Shown: positions 1 to 10,787 of the stretch, in pieces | Position numbering within the stretch: position 1 is the first letter of the stretch | Layout of the letters: each line of letters opens with the position of its first letter | Origin: Cylindrobasidium torrendii FP15055 ss-10 | Taxonomy: Eukaryota; Basidiomycota; Agaricomycetes; Agaricales; Physalacriaceae | NCBI GenBank assembly: GCA_000934385.1 | Contig: KN880637.1 | Coordinates: forward strand, 1-44,029 | Direction of reading: 5' to 3' | DNA length: 44,029 nucleotides | Notes under the pieces: model-generated | What the model was told of the DNA's origin: nothing | Databases searched by the model: none | What the model saw: only the letters and a program-made list of their open reading frames with translations | Position numbers and translations under genes: made by a program

Positions 1-357
1 CTCCAAAAGGTGTCTAAATCCAGAGCCATTGTGGGGTCAAAACCTGCTACTCTGGGGCCCATTAGCGTTGAATCGTGTCCTATTAGATCCTTGGTGGTGT
101 AATATGCACGCAGACGCAAGAAAACCGGGAAAAAGCCCGAAAAAAAGCAAAACGCGCCGTGTGGCGCAGGTCACATGTTTCCATCACGTGCCGGTACAGT
201 ACGGTACGGTACACCCCCCCCTAAATTGGGCATAGGTACGGTACCGGTACTGTACCCCCCGGGGGGCATAGGTCCGCCACCCTACACCGAGGTCCGAAAC
301 TAGTCTTGAGGAAAGCCAACCAAAAGCAGGAAAAAGCCAAGTTTTACATGCGCGAGA
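1..357. other. Intergenic, with a GTAC-rich inverted repeat
   Basis: No coding region is recognised here. The stretch lies 3' of tRNA-Arg copy 1. It holds the inverted repeat listed separately and an A-run at 331-335, which reads as TTTTT on the minus strand and can serve as the Pol III terminator of that tRNA. Confidence 0.5.
192..256. repeat. Imperfect GTAC-rich inverted repeat
   Basis: The left arm (about 193-212) begins GGTACAGTAC and the right arm (about 235-256) ends GGTACTGTACC. The two arms are approximate reverse complements built from repeated GGTAC units, separated by a short C-rich spacer. A short direct repeat, GGGCATAGGT, follows each arm closely (about 228-237 and 264-273). 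It could be a transposon terminus, a MITE remnant or a regulatory palindrome. The sequence alone does not decide. Confidence 0.6.
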
Positions 358-429
358 TGACCACCGCAGGGGTCGAACCTGCAATCTCCTGATTCGTAGT
401 CAGACGCGATGCCATTTCGCCAGGCGGCC
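358..429 (-). tRNA. tRNA-Arg (anticodon ACG), copy 1
   Basis: A 72-nt tRNA on the minus strand that folds as a full cloverleaf. The acceptor stem is GGCCGCC with GGTGGTC, the D stem GCG/CGC, the anticodon stem TCTGA/TCAGG with loop CTACGAA giving anticodon ACG, and the T arm GCAGG-TTCGACC-CCTGC. The discriminator base is A. There is no intron. A T-run lies about 22 nt beyond the 3' end. Its sequence is identical to the copies at 7616-7687 and 31950-32021. Confidence 0.95.
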
Positions 430-1009
430 ATGTGGGTGTAGATTCAACCTCTCTACACTTCTATCTGACGCAACAGGCCATCACTCATGGACCCACAGTC
501 AGTGACAGACACCCCCTCCATATTCAATCAAAGGTCCGGATGTCATGCTTGATAGTAATACGTGAGCTATACGACGATTCGCATGCTAACTGCATGGCTT
601 ATTCCACCGAAGGTTCGAGAGCAATTTTATTCCCTCTCGAGCACTAGAAAAATCATCGTTTTTGCCATACTGGCTTGAGAGGGCAAAGCGTAAAGGCTGA
701 GCGCTGATCATCTATTTCCAGAGTCTGAATCTTCCGTATAATGAACCAGAGGTGTCGATGAACTTGCATGCAACCAGATATCGGTCCTGCGTGCCCACGC
801 CCACCCGTGAATGTTACAGAGCTAGTGATGTTGAATTGGGGTATAGAATCGACGGCATATTTGTTCCGCCATGTACAGGTCCAATCCAACATGAATATCG
901 TCGAGATAAATACATGAACGCAAACGAATCAGCGGCGCTGGATGTAATACTTTTGAGAGCGCAAGGAGATCCCATGTCCGCATATGACCCATTCACCGCC
1001 ATCCACCCT
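430..1009. other. Intergenic, no gene recognised
   Basis: The region lies between tRNA-Arg copy 1 and the stop codon of the ERV29 homologue. It has only short uncorroborated reading frames and presumably includes the ERV29 3' UTR. Confidence 0.4.
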
Positions 1010-2119
1010 TTAATACGTCTTCTTCTTCTCGTCTACTGACAACCCACCCGCACCCATATGCACGAGGAGGATCAGACCGCCCACAATGGAAAGGGTCTGG
1101 AAGAAGTCGTACTTGAGGAAGTCTCGTTGAGGGTGCGCCGATGCAACACTCCACCAGTTGTTGGCGAATACATTGAACACGCTGAGAACGAGAACGAGGA
1201 ATGCAGCGGACCACTTGGCTTTGAAGCCGACGGCGACCATGACACAAGCGACAAGACCAACGATAGAGACAAAGACGCGAACAATGCTCCAAGTTCCTTG
1301 CAAAATGAAACCAAGGAAGAGGAATATAAGCAACACACGTCCAGCAAGTAGGAAGCTATAACGGAACGTCAGCTGCCAATCGAGCCCTACGCAGCACTGG
1401 ATACGCACTATTTCTTGCGGTCAGTCTCGTTGATGGAAGGCAGGCCTGCGAACGCTTTCTTGCGCGTGATCATGGACTCTGAGAAGACCATGAAGAGTCC
1501 ACCGATGACAGAGAGGTTGCGCAAGAAGAATGTCACGTCAAAGATGAGACCGTATCCGAAGCCTTGAATGACGACCACGCCGAGCAAGCCGGCGACCGCG
1601 AATTCCGTGTACCGCTTAGTTATGACTGCGCTCGAGGCGGCGAGCATGACCTATCGCAGGGCGTGAGCAAGAAGGTGCCGAATGCGATGAACCAAACGCA
1701 CGAGGACGTTTAAGAGCAAAAAGCTGTGGGACAGTCCCCAAGGAAACTTTCGGTGTCTAGGAGCGGGTTAGTAACGCCTTTAAGGGAATAGTAAGAAGCA
1801 CGCACACTTGCAGATACCAGAGTTGGTCGCCCCACTGGGTTATGATTCGGAGCGCATCCTCAAGAAAAGTGACGACAATCAAGAAACGCCCAATGGCCGG
1901 CAAGTGGGGCTTCAATGGCTGAGAGTAGATGTCGACGTTGTCTTCAACAGTCTTCGCTACCGTGCGTAGCTTTTCGAGAGGGTCGTCGGGATTGGCGGCG
2001 CGGTATCCGGACGAACGCGCGTTGTTTATGCCATGTAGATCGTACGAAGGCTGTCCGAATGCCTGGTTGTAGGACGGCGGCGAGCCTTGCGGGCGGGCGA
2101 TGTTGATCCGCGACGACAT
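1010..2119 (-). CDS. ERV29: ERV29/SURF4-type ER cargo receptor
   Basis: SURF4/Erv29 homologue, a polytopic membrane cargo receptor that in other eukaryotes packages soluble secretory proteins into COPII vesicles at the ER. Exons read 2119-1806, 1756-1702, 1650-1409 and 1355-1010, with GTGCGT donors at all three introns (49, 51 and 53 nt). The product is about 318 aa. Family blocks visible in order are TFLEDALRIITQWGDQLWYL near residue 100, HRKFPWGLSHSFLLLNVL, LAASSAVITKRYTEFAVAGL and LLAGRVLLIFLFLGF, then several hydrophobic segments. It ends EKKKTY, a C-terminal KKxx dilysine signal for ER retrieval, as expected for this family. The first 60 residues are polar and proline-rich, as in fungal members. 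The start is the first ATG in frame, and all junctions keep phase. Confidence 0.93.
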
Positions 2120-4254
2120 TGAAGAAAAAGAGTGGTGGACGAAAGAAAGATGCGGCCCTGCTTATACCGACGTGTTTGATACGTGGCGAGGCCGCCACGT
2201 GCGACTGGTTCTCCAGGTGGCAGTGCTGTTCAATGCACGATGTTCAAGCCAGGGTGAAGGTATCCTCAATGACTGAATCGGTCTGTGCCAACCCTCGGTG
2301 GTATGGTTATTTTCCAATAACACCGAAAGATAAAAAAAGCGTTCTATGAGTACCAACATCTCGACCCGAGGTTCCCGCGGAAGCTCTTTGCAAGTTCTAC
2401 TGTTGTTTTCTATTTCAAAGCCTATTTGGTCGCTTTGCAAGGACGAGGTTCGAAGGGAGATGTAGCGAGTATACTTCAATTTGCACAGTGTTCCGTGGCT
2501 TGTGAATCCCGAAAATCAAAACTATGGAAGATTTCTTCCGTTGGCAGGCTATATGTACACTTATGTACAGCGCCTGCAAAGGCCAGGACTTTGTAGAAAA
2601 CGAGAGTGTCTTCAGATGCTTCGCCGCCAAGCTCTTCGAAGCTTGATTCGAACCTCGCTAATTGTAACTTGTAGTTGAAACGACGGCCTGCCAAGGCAGG
2701 AATCACAATATGGACCTATTATGACTATGTTCTGCAGCGCAGGGAGACGAGGATGACGCGCAAGCCAAACAGGCGCATCAATCAATGTGCGCGTGAGTTG
2801 ATGTCTCGTCTGGGGGTAATACGGCCAATACTCGTTCGGACTACTGGAAAAGCTGGTGGCCAGGCAAGAGCGATAGCCTCACGAGCCTGTTGGCAAAGCC
2901 TAAACACCGTCAAGACCGCGACGTTTCTTTCCTAAGTCGTAGCGAAGTGGCGCCTGGCATCCATGGCAATTCGAGCTCTCTTCGCAGGGCGAGCGGTCCC
3001 TTCATCTCCTTCGGGCCCACTTGTCTGTCCGGAGCTCGCCAAGATTGAAGGCGTAATTTGCTGGTTGGCGAGTTTACGTTTAGAAGATACACATTGTCGA
3101 GGCTGCAAATTTGTTGCCAGAGAGGTTGGTACCAGACGGCTCTTGAATTGGCGCCGAAACATATAAGAGTTTAACCATTCCATAATCGGGAAATGAAGCT
3201 GGCGTTGCCTCAAGACCAGAGGGGCTGCCTGCACCTGAGCCAGACATGGATGCGCGGAGAGCGAGAATTCTGGTAGAGAGTTGAATGGTCGAGCGTGCTT
3301 AGTGATGATGCCGGTGACGGGATGGCGAGTGAAGACGGCGTCGAAGGAAGCGAACCGGTCTACTCATATGGCTGTATAGGGCATTGCCGAAATATTGATC
3401 ACCTAGTAGTAAAGTTTTAGACCAGAAGGGCAACATCTGAGGGAAGAGTTGTCGACGAACCATGGCAAAACGCTTCCTGTCGGGCACCTTGCAATGAGTA
3501 TTGTGCTCGTAAAGGCGAACAATGTCTTTCAGCGCCTCATCAGCTGGAACAAAGCCAATACGATTCGTTCGGACGGCTTTTTGGATGCTTGGCTGAACTG
3601 CGTTGAGGGTGAGCGATCATTCTGACCGGTGAAATAGACAGCGTACTGGAAATGAAGTTCATTTCAGAACTCAAGTACCTTTTGAACTCACCCTTGCAAA
3701 GCCCTCCAAAACATTCAAAATAGCCCACCTAAAGGTCGATATATCACATTGAGTTCAGGATAATGATTATACACATAAACACGACGTACGTGCATGGGAG
3801 ACACATCTTCGAAAAGTCTGGCTGGCACGGGGTCCAAGAAATTACGGGTTAGAGAGAGGTTTTCCAAACGATACAGCATCCCTCGGAATCGGAAACTTAT
3901 GGCACGTGGCGAACGCAGCGGTGGTAGTGGTTTGTTGGGAAGCCAGGAGCTCGACGCGAGCTCAAGCCTGCCGCGTAGAACGATCACGTGGAAAATCGGT
4001 TCCTTAAGCGTGAGCTTTCAAAGGCTCGATTCCTGTGCGGAGCGCTGTCTTCTCAAATGTAGAAATATGCACAGTGTACACGAATACTAGTTGGAATATG
4101 TCAAAGGTTTATCTAATCAGGTCTTATGAACTATTAGTTGCCATGTTGAGGACAAGATGGTTCAATAGCCAGAAGCAGTTGTTAAACACATAATTATAGA
4201 TACTGGTACAATGGACGCTTTAATATTCTATTACCCAATCCTCCGTTATAAAAA
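2120..4254. other. Unresolved region, possible decayed coding
   Basis: This 2.1 kb stretch lies between the ERV29 start and the D-amino-acid oxidase stop. No intact gene could be assembled. Several minus-strand frames between about 2930 and 4010 look coding-like but are interrupted; they are listed as a separate entry. The part from 2120 to 2900 shows nothing recognisable and presumably contains the ERV29 promoter. Confidence 0.4.
2932..4010 (-). pseudogene. Possible remnant or unassembled multi-exon gene
   Basis: Minus-strand frames here have protein-like composition but I could not join them into one model. The block around 3990-3715 includes RLENLSLTRNFLDP and ARLFEDVSP, loosely like leucine-rich parts of agaricomycete F-box proteins. 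A GTACGT donor follows the latter, and a possible next piece begins GYFECFGG. The block around 3600-3430 reads GFVPADEALKDIVRLYEH before a GTGCCC donor-like site. A Ser/Pro-rich frame follows at about 3360-3240, and near 2990 there is a basic PAKRARI string resembling a nuclear signal. This could be one unrecognised gene, several fragments or chance. No good start codon was found. Confidence 0.2.
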
Positions 4255-5635
4255 TCATGCCTCTCTGAAGGCGCCCTCAAGCAGTTCGACCGCGATGCTT
4301 GCGGTCCCCCAGGACGACTGGAAGCCCATTCCGCCGTGACTAAACCATGAGGAAGGAAACACATAAGGTCGATGGAGACCACTCACCCATAATTGCTTAC
4401 GACCGGGATCTTCCTGTCTTTCAGTTCATGCCAGACGACATCCAATCTGATTCCACCCTCCCTCGCAGGCCTCAAGCCACATCCGTTCGAAATCAGCACG
4501 CTCTTCACATCCTCGATAGTCGGCTCTCGTGTAGCCCTCACCTCTGGGGGCGCCAGCTCGGGACACAACTCGAAGGCCCGCTTCAGAATATCCTCAGCCG
4601 TCTCTGGGCGTGCCGCCGGATACCAATCATCGTCCAGCTTAGTCCCTCCGATAACGACATCCCCGCTCCGCCGAGGAATGATGTACGTCCAAAGTCCAGC
4701 TTTCGTGCTGTACGTTCGCCCAAAGCGGATCCATGGTGCACGAAGCATGCAAATTTGGCCGCGCATGGGGAAACACTTCTTGTCCTCGATGCCACCAAGG
4801 AACCGTGAACCAAGACCAGTGCATACGATGATAGCGTCTGGGGGCTGGGGCGTACTTGCGCCGGTAAAGATGGAAGGGCCGCCCTCGATGACCTGCTTGA
4901 TGTCCCACACATGCGCTCGAACGATTTGACCGCCGGCGGCGAGGAAGCGCGACAGGAGGTAGTTGCAGTACACAGGTGTGTCAATTGTCACCGTTTTGAA
5001 GTTCACGCCGTATGCAATCTTAGGTGCCTTTGGTAAGAGGTCGGGTTCGACGTACTTGAACTATGGCAAGGAGATTCAGTTGCGTATAGGTCAGTAGAGA
5101 GGGCTGAATGAAAACACCTCTGGCATCCATGAGAGGGGGTCGGGTTTCTTGTCATCGCGTATAGTGTCATAATATTCCGTTTGGTCGAGGCGAAGAAAGC
5201 ATTTCTCGGCGGCACCACCAGGCTCAGAGAGTTTCCAAAACTCCTCAAATGTTTCGCGGTCGATCTCTGGATGGTTCTGTGGTTAGCCTTTGTTAGAGAC
5301 AAGCGGATTCACTCACTCTCTTGCGTTGGTTCACCATCGGCGTGACTGACATGGTGGGCACCCTAATGATCGCACGATAAGCTGCCATCCTAGAAGTTCA
5401 CGATGGGCGACTTACAGCCCACAAGCTGGTGTATTTCACAGTCTTTGGATCTGAAGGCAGCACCTCTGCAAGGATAGTCACTGCATAACCACCCTTCTCT
5501 TGCAGTTTGAGTGCGGTCGTGAGCCCGATGACTCCTATGATGCATGGTTAGCCCACGGCAGGGTGAATGTCCAGATAGACACCACGCACCAGCACCCAGG
5601 ACGTTGATCTTCTTGACTTGTTCTGCTGAGGACAT
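4255..5635 (-). CDS. D-amino-acid oxidase (FAD-dependent)
   Basis: A DAO-family flavoenzyme that oxidatively deaminates D-amino acids to keto acids, ammonia and hydrogen peroxide. Exons read 5635-5590, 5534-5416, 5362-5317, 5266-5118, 5060-4387 and 4339-4255, giving about 372 aa. The N-terminal Rossmann motif GAGVIG (residues 14-19) is split by intron 1. The family blocks YTSLWAGAHHVS and SEPGGAAEKCFLRL follow, then the C-terminal signature NYGHGGMGFQSSWG, split by the last intron. Peroxisomal DAOs usually end in an SKL-like tripeptide; this one ends REA, so peroxisomal targeting is not evident. The family also contains D-aspartate oxidases, and substrate preference cannot be read from the sequence. 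It lies just downstream of the desaturase on the same strand, with no sign of shared regulation. Confidence 0.92.
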
Positions 5636-5891
5636 GATAGTTCGAACGAAGGCACAATACTGCTTCATAATGATCACGTTTAAATATTCGGACGTCGGAC
5701 TTACGGAGCCATTATGTTCAGCACTGAGCAGGCACTGAACCATTATTGATTGCCCATGGCTCAACAGATTATCCACCCCCATTCGGTCCAGACGTCTGAA
5801 TGTCCTCGCCGACACCTCAACGGGGTCCCGACGGTACTTATCCAAAAGGCAAACTTGGCAAATGCTCAATTCGCCACGGCTAAAAGAGTGT

Positions 5892-7046
5892 CTACTCAAG
5901 CTTGCCCGTAGTATCCACCGAAACTTGGTCCTCCCATCTAGGTGCAGCGGTGTATTTTCTCTCCTTGGCCACCCTCTTCGCCCTTGCAAATATCCCCACC
6001 TCCTTGTCGCGGATGAAGTTGACGGTGATCATGGGCCACGATGGATGGCTCGGGATTGTGTCGTAGAACTCGGGCGCGAGCTGCTTCAATTCCGGAAGAC
6101 GAGTCCACGCAACACTGGGGAAGTCATGGTGCTCGTTATGGTAGCCAACATTGTACGCAAAGATGTTGAGCCAGCCATAGTAGCTGTACGTTTCCTGAGG
6201 TAGGCCGTCCCAAAGGTAGTGCTCTGCGATGAAATGTCCGGCCAACGGATGCAGGCTTCCAGCGAAGAAGCTGCTCTCGATGAGATAGATCCATGGCTTC
6301 CAACCAGTCAAGGTGATGAGGATATAATTGAACACCAGTTGTACAGCAATGTTGATGAAGTGCCATTTAGTGAACGTCTGGGCACGGACGAATGTAGGGC
6401 GGAGAGCATAGAACAGGATTTGGAAGGTACTGGGAACGGTCAGATGGTCATGGACGCGTGAGGGCAGAAGACGCACGCAAAGAAGACCTTGCCAAATACA
6501 TTGTTCAAGAGAATGAGCTCCAGCCTGCAAGGAAGGTCTGTGTCTATCCCATCTTCTCCAAGGTAGCGGTGATGTTCCATGTGGTAGCCCTACCTTGAGC
6601 GTCAGCGTGTCCGGTCTTGTAATGTGAATGACTGACCTTGAACGCGGCGGAATAGGGAATACCGATGGGGAGGTTGGCGAAAATAGCCAAAGACTTGTTT
6701 GCCCAGATGCTTTTGAACGCCAAATTGTGGGTAATTTCGTGGATAGCCAGGAATAGGTTGTGGTTCGCAGTTCCACCAATTATGTATGCAATGGCCAGGT
6801 ATTTGGCCGAGAACGGATGCGAGTCGCGGAGGTAGACAGCCAGCGCTACCTGTAGTGATACTACGAGAAGTACGACCCATTTTGTTGCGGGGGTGTAACC
6901 CATGAGCCTGCGCACCTGTGCACCTGGTCAGCAGTTGCCATACAATTCGGCGCACTACGCACCTCAGGATGCGCCTTCATGATTGCAGCCCGGCGCGAGC
7001 GATGAGGTTCCTCATTCTGCATCCACAAGAAATCGTTGGGGTCCAT
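5892..7046 (-). CDS. Sphingolipid delta-4 desaturase (dihydroceramide desaturase)
   Basis: Membrane fatty-acid-desaturase family enzyme of the DES1/DEGS type, which introduces the delta-4 double bond into dihydroceramide at the ER. Exons read 7046-6963, 6915-6637, 6589-6477 and 6429-5892, about 337 aa. The three histidine boxes are present: HEITH (87-91), HMEHH (124-128) and HNEHH (256-260). The characteristic N-terminal block DFLWMQNEEPHRSRRAAI is intact, and hydrophobic spans surround the boxes. The chosen ATG gives MDPNDFLW. The frame stays open upstream to about 7200 without another ATG, so a 5' exon or slightly longer N-terminus is possible. No C-terminal cytochrome b5 domain is present. 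Donors include GTGCGT and GTCAGT. The family call rests on motif order and length. Confidence 0.92.
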
Positions 7047-7615
7047 AGGCGGCGCAATGTGGGCTTTCCCATCATCTTGAGCGGTGGGAGTAATGACTGT
7101 CGTCCGTCTTGCCGAGCGTTTGATTGTCTCTGCGCCTCCGTAAAGGCTGTAGTCTAGTTCCTCTATTAGCGATCTCTGCGACGCGCAATCAGCACAACAT
7201 GCCTGCTACCATGGTGGTGGTAAGAGAACGACCCAGGTCAGAGGGCGCGACCGTTTGATCACATCACGGCGCGGCCGATTTTGGAAATTGTCGTTGGCGC
7301 GACTCGGCCTAGCCTGGGGCGTTTGGTCTACGCAGAAGTCATTGGTCAATAAATATTAATACTGCTGCCACCTTGCCTCGAATCCAATCTTCCGTCTCAT
7401 CCGAAACGTTCAACCATGGGGAGACTCAGTGTGCCGGATTCCAATGTCCTTACACTCGCCCAATTGCAATGGTTGACAATTTTTTACATTGTCTTCCAAT
7501 TGCAAATCACAAACTTTGAAGATATACAGTACTCACAAGGCCGATGCATGTAACTTACTTGAATACAAGCTGCTTACGTTATAATTATATTTGCAAGGAA
7601 TTGTTTTTCACTCAC
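7047..7615. other. Intergenic between the desaturase and tRNA-Arg copy 2
   Basis: It should contain the promoter of the minus-strand desaturase gene. The minus-strand frame remains open to about 7200. An AT-rich patch lies around 7347-7360. No gene is recognised. Confidence 0.4.
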
Positions 7616-7687
7616 GGCCGCCTGGCGAAATGGCATCGCGTCTGACTACGAATCAGGAGATTGCAGGTTCGACCCCTGCGGTGGTCA
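7616..7687 (+). tRNA. tRNA-Arg (anticodon ACG), copy 2
   Basis: A 72-nt plus-strand tRNA, identical base for base to the copies at 358-429 and 31950-32021. It has a complete cloverleaf, anticodon loop CTACGAA, discriminator A and no intron. A TTTT run at 7711-7714 is a plausible Pol III terminator. It lies 212 bp upstream of the ENP2 start codon in the same orientation. Confidence 0.95.
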
Positions 7688-7899
7688 TCGAATATCTTTA
7701 TTGCCTTACCTTTTGCTTACACTTCCAACATCCGAGCTAAGTTTGCAAATCATGAAGACCAAATTGCTTTTCGCGGGGCGGCTGGGCCCACATCGCTGAT
7801 GTGGGTCCACTCCATCTCGATCGCGATCAACTTTCCATGTAGAACTGCCGACGGCAATCACTGAATTTTTGTAACCTGTTTCCCTGCCATCATTGCTAA

Positions 7900-10177
7900 A
7901 TGGCGTCCCAAGACGTCAAGGTCTATGCAGTCAATGGCGCTGCTGTCGGATCCTCATCTGCCCTCCCCGACTGGCTGACACGAAAACGTGCGGGAAAGGG
8001 CAAGCGTGCAGTAAAAGAGCATTACGAAGGCACCCTCGAGCTCATCCAAGGACTGGAGTTTCCGGAAGCCAGCAACAAAATACGGACCACACGCGATGGA
8101 ACACATGTTGTCGCTACGGGGACATACAAGCCACAGATGCGGGTCTGGGATCTGGAGCAGTTGAGTTTGAAATTTGAGCGCCATACAGATGCAGAGAACG
8201 TTGATTTTGTTGTACGTGAGTGGTTCGTCGATTGGCTGTAAAGTTGTTGACAAAGAATAGATGCTTTCAAATGATTGGACAAAATCTATCCAACTCCAGA
8301 ACGACCGCTCGCTCGAATTACACACACAAGGCGGCTTCCACTATCGCACACGAATACCCCGCTTTGGACGCTGTCTTGCCTATCATTTTCCCTCTTGCGA
8401 CGCGCTCGTTGGAGCATCCGGAAGTGAGGTGTACCGTCTCAATCTCGAGCAGGGTCGCTTCATGACCCCACTCGAGCTGGACGGCGCAGAGGGCGTTAAT
8501 GCTATCGACATCAATCCTGCCCACCAGCTCTGGGCGTTCGGTATAGACGGCAATGGGTCGGTTCAATTTTGGGATCCCAGGGCTCGTGCCTCCGTTGGCG
8601 TCTTGAAGTTGCCTGGTGGGGAGGATCTGAGTGTCACTGCAATTGCATCGAGGGCAGACGGGCTCACCTACGCTATTGGAACGACTACTGGTCACACATT
8701 GCTATACGACATTCGCTCTTCTCGCTCGTTTGCATCAAAGGACCAAGGGTACGGCCTGCCTGTCAAATGCTTGTCATGGATTGAGGGAGGCAGTCGTATG
8801 GCGGGTGATGGCATGGTGCTCAGTGCGGACAAAAAGGTCATCAAAATTTGGGACAAGAATACGGTGAGTCTTTCTGTACATCATCTTCCCAGGGTTCTCA
8901 TCTTTTCAGCCTGATACCAATTTCGTGTCCATCACTCCTGCGACAGATCTCAATGACGCCCACCATCTTCCTGGAAGTGGTCTCATCATGACTGCTAATG
9001 AAGGCATCAAGATGGGGGCGTACTATGTGCCACAATTAGGCCCTGCACCGAAATGGGCCAGCTTCCTTGAGAATGTCACCGAGGAGATGGAAGACCAAGT
9101 TGCTCGTTCAGTATACGAGGACTACAAGTTTGTCGAGAAGTCTGAGCTCAAGGCGTATGTATACCAGATTTTTCTCCATAACTTGCTCACAGCCCCTTTC
9201 AGGTTGGGTCTGGATCATCTTGTTGGCAGCGCCGCGCTCAAGCCGTATATGCACGGATATTTCGTTGCACTCAAATTGTACGAAGCCGCTAGGCTCATCG
9301 CCAATCCGTTCGCATACGAGGAACATCGTGAGAAGATGATGCGGGACAAGATGGACAAGCTTTCAGAGACGCGCATTCGTACAAAGAAAGCTCTGCCCTC
9401 GGTCAAGGTCAATAAGGGCCTGGCGGAGAAAATTGCCCGCGACGAGGAACGAGAGGCTAAAAAAGCTGCGAAGCGCAAGCGCAAGGCGGACGACGAGATG
9501 GCCGTGGATGCACCCTCCGAGGCCGCAGAGAAAGGAACACTGCTCAGCGATCCGCGTTTCGCGCAGGTGTTCGAGAATCCCGAATTCCAGATTGATGAGG
9601 AGAGCAGGGAATATGCCTTGCTCAACCCGTCTTCGGTCTTCCAGCGCAGCACAGGCAAGACGGCCGTCGAGAGCGAGGATGAGGCGAGCGAGAAGGGCTC
9701 GTCTTCGGGCGAGGATGAGGAACAAGAACAGTCGGATAGCGACAGTGACGATGATGGTATGTGCGAGTTTTCACAGCTTGAATTGACGTTGATGGCCTTC
9801 CAGATTTGATGAAGTCGCGACGGCTCGCGCCCGAGAGGCGCCAGCCCAATGTCAAAATGGTGCCTATGCGGTTACAGGGTGCAAGCCGTGGGCACGACAG
9901 AAATGCAACGTTCGGGCAGCGACGCAACGGCAAGGCGCCTGTGTCGCGTGAAACTGAAAGAGGGAGCGCCAAGGAGATCAGTTGGGTCCCTTCAGGTTCC
10001 GATAACAAGGACGAGAGGCCCGGGAAGACCAGGGAGAAGAAAGTCGAACGGTTTGGTTCTGGGATGGAGAGGGGCGGGGAGTCGCCGGCAGAGATGGCAG
10101 AACGTGAACGCAAGGGCCGTACGCAAAGAAGACAAGGTGTTAGGAGTGGTAGCAAAAACGTATTTAGACATATGTAA
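7900..10177 (+). CDS. ENP2: ENP2/NOL10 nucleolar WD40 protein (SSU processome)
   Basis: Homologue of yeast Enp2 and human NOL10, a WD-repeat protein needed for 18S rRNA maturation in the small-subunit processome. Exons are 7900-8211, 8261-8863, 8910-9154, 9203-9756 and 9804-10177, about 695 aa, near the yeast length. The first half carries WD-type beta-propeller repeats (for example GSVQFWDPRA and KVIKIWDKNT). Then come the family blocks MTANEGIKMGAYYVPQLGPA and LGLDHLVGSAALKPYMHGYF. Around residues 500-530 there is a NUC153-like motif with DPRFAQVFENPEFQIDE. The C-terminus is Lys/Arg/Glu-rich, suiting a nucleolar RNA-associated protein. The 48-nt intron at 9155-9202 is a multiple of three and stays open if read through; removing it restores the conserved KALGLDHL. 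Confidence 0.94.
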
Positions 10178-10787
10178 AGTTTAACGTGTCCTTTGTGTAT
10201 CCCAAGATATGTCCATGGCTGGCGAAAAATCCTCGACTCCCCGTTTGTATACAGTCAGCGGCTTACTACAGCTTAGGTGGAATAGAGACCAACAGGAATC
10301 TCAGCGCTCAGCTCTCAGTGCTGTCGAACGCTGAGATCCAGACTGCAAAGCTAGAGCAGAGGCCAGACCCTGGCTTCAAATGAGCTCGATGCTGCAAGCG
10401 ATGTCGGGTTCAAAGGCGGGGGTCGGGGCGGAAACTATCCACGGACATGTCATGGGTCCAATTGGGGAAGAGAGTCCGATGACAGGCGCAATTCCGCGGA
10501 ACCAACTTTTTGGCAGTGGGCGTAAAAACAAGTTGGATTGCGACAGACAGAGCCTGAAAACAGAAAATGGGCACTTCACAGAGCACACTTTTAAAGCGAC
10601 AGGCGCTCGCAGTGGAGTTGATCGCCGCTTCCCCGGCATAGCCTATTTCCCATTGGGGGGTTCCGTTAATTCGGGCTTGTTTCGCACTAAGTATGATTTC
10701 GGGACGGACGCCTGGGCCGTTTTAGTTTCTTTCCCTCCTACGCCCAACATCTCTACAGTCGTGTTCTGACGACTCCCGCCTTTCATT
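10178..10787. other. Intergenic between ENP2 and the tyrosinase gene
   Basis: About 610 bp of presumptive ENP2 3' UTR and tyrosinase promoter. There is no recognisable gene and no obvious TATA box close to the tyrosinase ATG. Confidence 0.4.

Noticed and set aside
4393..4929. Long plus-strand frame opposite the D-amino-acid oxidase
   Set aside because: It lies entirely antisense to a well-supported exon and shows no family motif.
9155..9202. Reading ENP2 through without an intron here
   Set aside because: The stretch is open, but it inserts 16 residues into the conserved block before LGLDHLVG and is bounded by GTATGT and CTTTCAG, so it is treated as an intron.
10170..10190. Candidate WOPR binding site (GTAAAGTTTAAC)
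   Set aside because: It resembles the reported Wor1-type TTAAAGTTT motif but is a single near match downstream of ENP2, expected by chance in 44 kb.
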